Shown here piece by piece: positions 63,452-64,000 of a stretch of 64,000 nt of DNA (its first letter is position 1; each line of letters begins with the position of its first letter). The position numbers were made by a program, and so were the translations under genes. Origin of the DNA: Corythucha ciliata. Its lineage: Eukaryota > Arthropoda > Insecta > Hemiptera > Tingidae. The notes under the pieces were generated by a model. It was not told the DNA's origin, did not search any database, and saw nothing but the letters and a program-made list of their open reading frames with translations. Location of the stretch: the NCBI GenBank assembly GCA_038030265.1, contig CM075940.1, positions 14,508,001 to 14,572,000 on the forward strand. The letters are read 5' to 3'.

Positions 63452-63489
63452 TAACCGCGAATGCTGGGTGTTTGTGGGGGGGGGGAGGG

Positions 63490-63700
63490 GATTCCAGCCG
63501 TGAATGGGCGCTATTTCTCAATTTGATTCCTCAGTTTTAGCCGCGATTCCCCCCCCCCCCGATTTCAGCCGAGGACTTGCCCCAAAAAACAGCAGATTAG
63601 CACACTATTTTCTCAATCTTCGTCGGGAAAATGCGTCGAGAAAACGTGAATTGGCACTTTTTCAACAATTTAGCCGCGGATTAATGTAAATTTTCCCCCA
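63490..63700 (-). repeat. Family A remnant, minus orientation
   Basis: Several inverted units broken by a run of 11 C near 63547. The last 300 bp of the window show no gene. Confidence 0.55.
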
Positions 63701-64000
63701 AAGAACAGCGCGTGCGAATCTCAGAGAAGTCAGCATGTCGTTTAATATCGGCCATAACCTAACGACAAGGCAAAACAGTTCAATTTTCAGCCACTCAGAG
63801 AAACGCTGACCCCCCCCCCCCCCTCTCTCAAGTGGCGTTTTGGCCGTGACCGGTTTACATATTTTGTTAATCAACTATATTAACCGAGTACGGCTAGAAT
63901 CAATACACTTTGAAAAAATATCTCTCTATTGTTAAGCCCCTGGGTGTATTCGCGAGATGCATTGAAGAATTTCAAGCTTTTTCGGACCAGGAAGAAGTGC

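Overview
This window is nuclear DNA of a multicellular invertebrate animal. The evidence is spliced genes with short GT-AG introns (mostly 50-90 nt), metazoan gene families (FEM1B, POMK, an arrestin-domain protein, a Munc13-4/BAIAP3-type protein), Ty3/Gypsy and non-LTR retrotransposons and tRNA-derived SINEs. I cannot name the phylum from sequence alone. The DNA is AT-rich and unusually full of long G or C runs (about 30 runs of 8 or more).

Genes, left to right: an unrecognised minus-strand gene end (759-1183, two exons); an arrestin-domain protein on the minus strand (exons 17599-18769 plus a first exon at 26659-26779, separated by a 7.9 kb repeat-filled intron); FEM1B on the plus strand (13 exons, 38330-46027, with a 5 kb first intron); FMC1 (57881-58204) whose stop overlaps the start of POMK (58191-59048); and, converging on POMK, the C-terminal half of a Munc13-4/BAIAP3-like gene on the minus strand (59247-60734).

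Most of the rest is repeats. The dominant one, called family A here, is a degenerate unit of about 29 bp that covers roughly 20 kb in blocks of either orientation. At least two blocks sit inside elements with hAT-type features: termini resembling CAGTGGCG and 8-bp target duplications (2509-4428 and 62022-63451). Other unit families are B (4435-5560), C (5570-7470, and inverted at 46600-47450) and F (55330-55750 and 56690-56960, built on CCAACCACAGC). A block of about 1.3 kb is duplicated at 23133-24415 and 53065-54420.

Two Ty3/Gypsy elements with very short LTRs are present. The one at 30826-34735 is intact, with identical 114-bp LTRs, a CCCTC target duplication and a single 1209-codon Gag-Pol frame. 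The one at 9755-13710 has its 3' half inverted and sits inside an older hairpin element carrying a tRNA-like sequence. In both, the region just downstream of the 5' LTR is complementary to a stretch inside the LTR (16 and 10 nt), which suggests self-primed reverse transcription as in Tf1. A non-LTR retrotransposon at about 51000-53050 carries two further nested insertions.

The host genes do not form one pathway. POMK acts in dystroglycan O-mannosyl glycan synthesis, FMC1 in mitochondrial ATP synthase assembly, FEM1B in CUL2 ubiquitin ligase substrate choice, the Munc13-like protein in vesicle exocytosis and the arrestin-domain protein in cargo trafficking.
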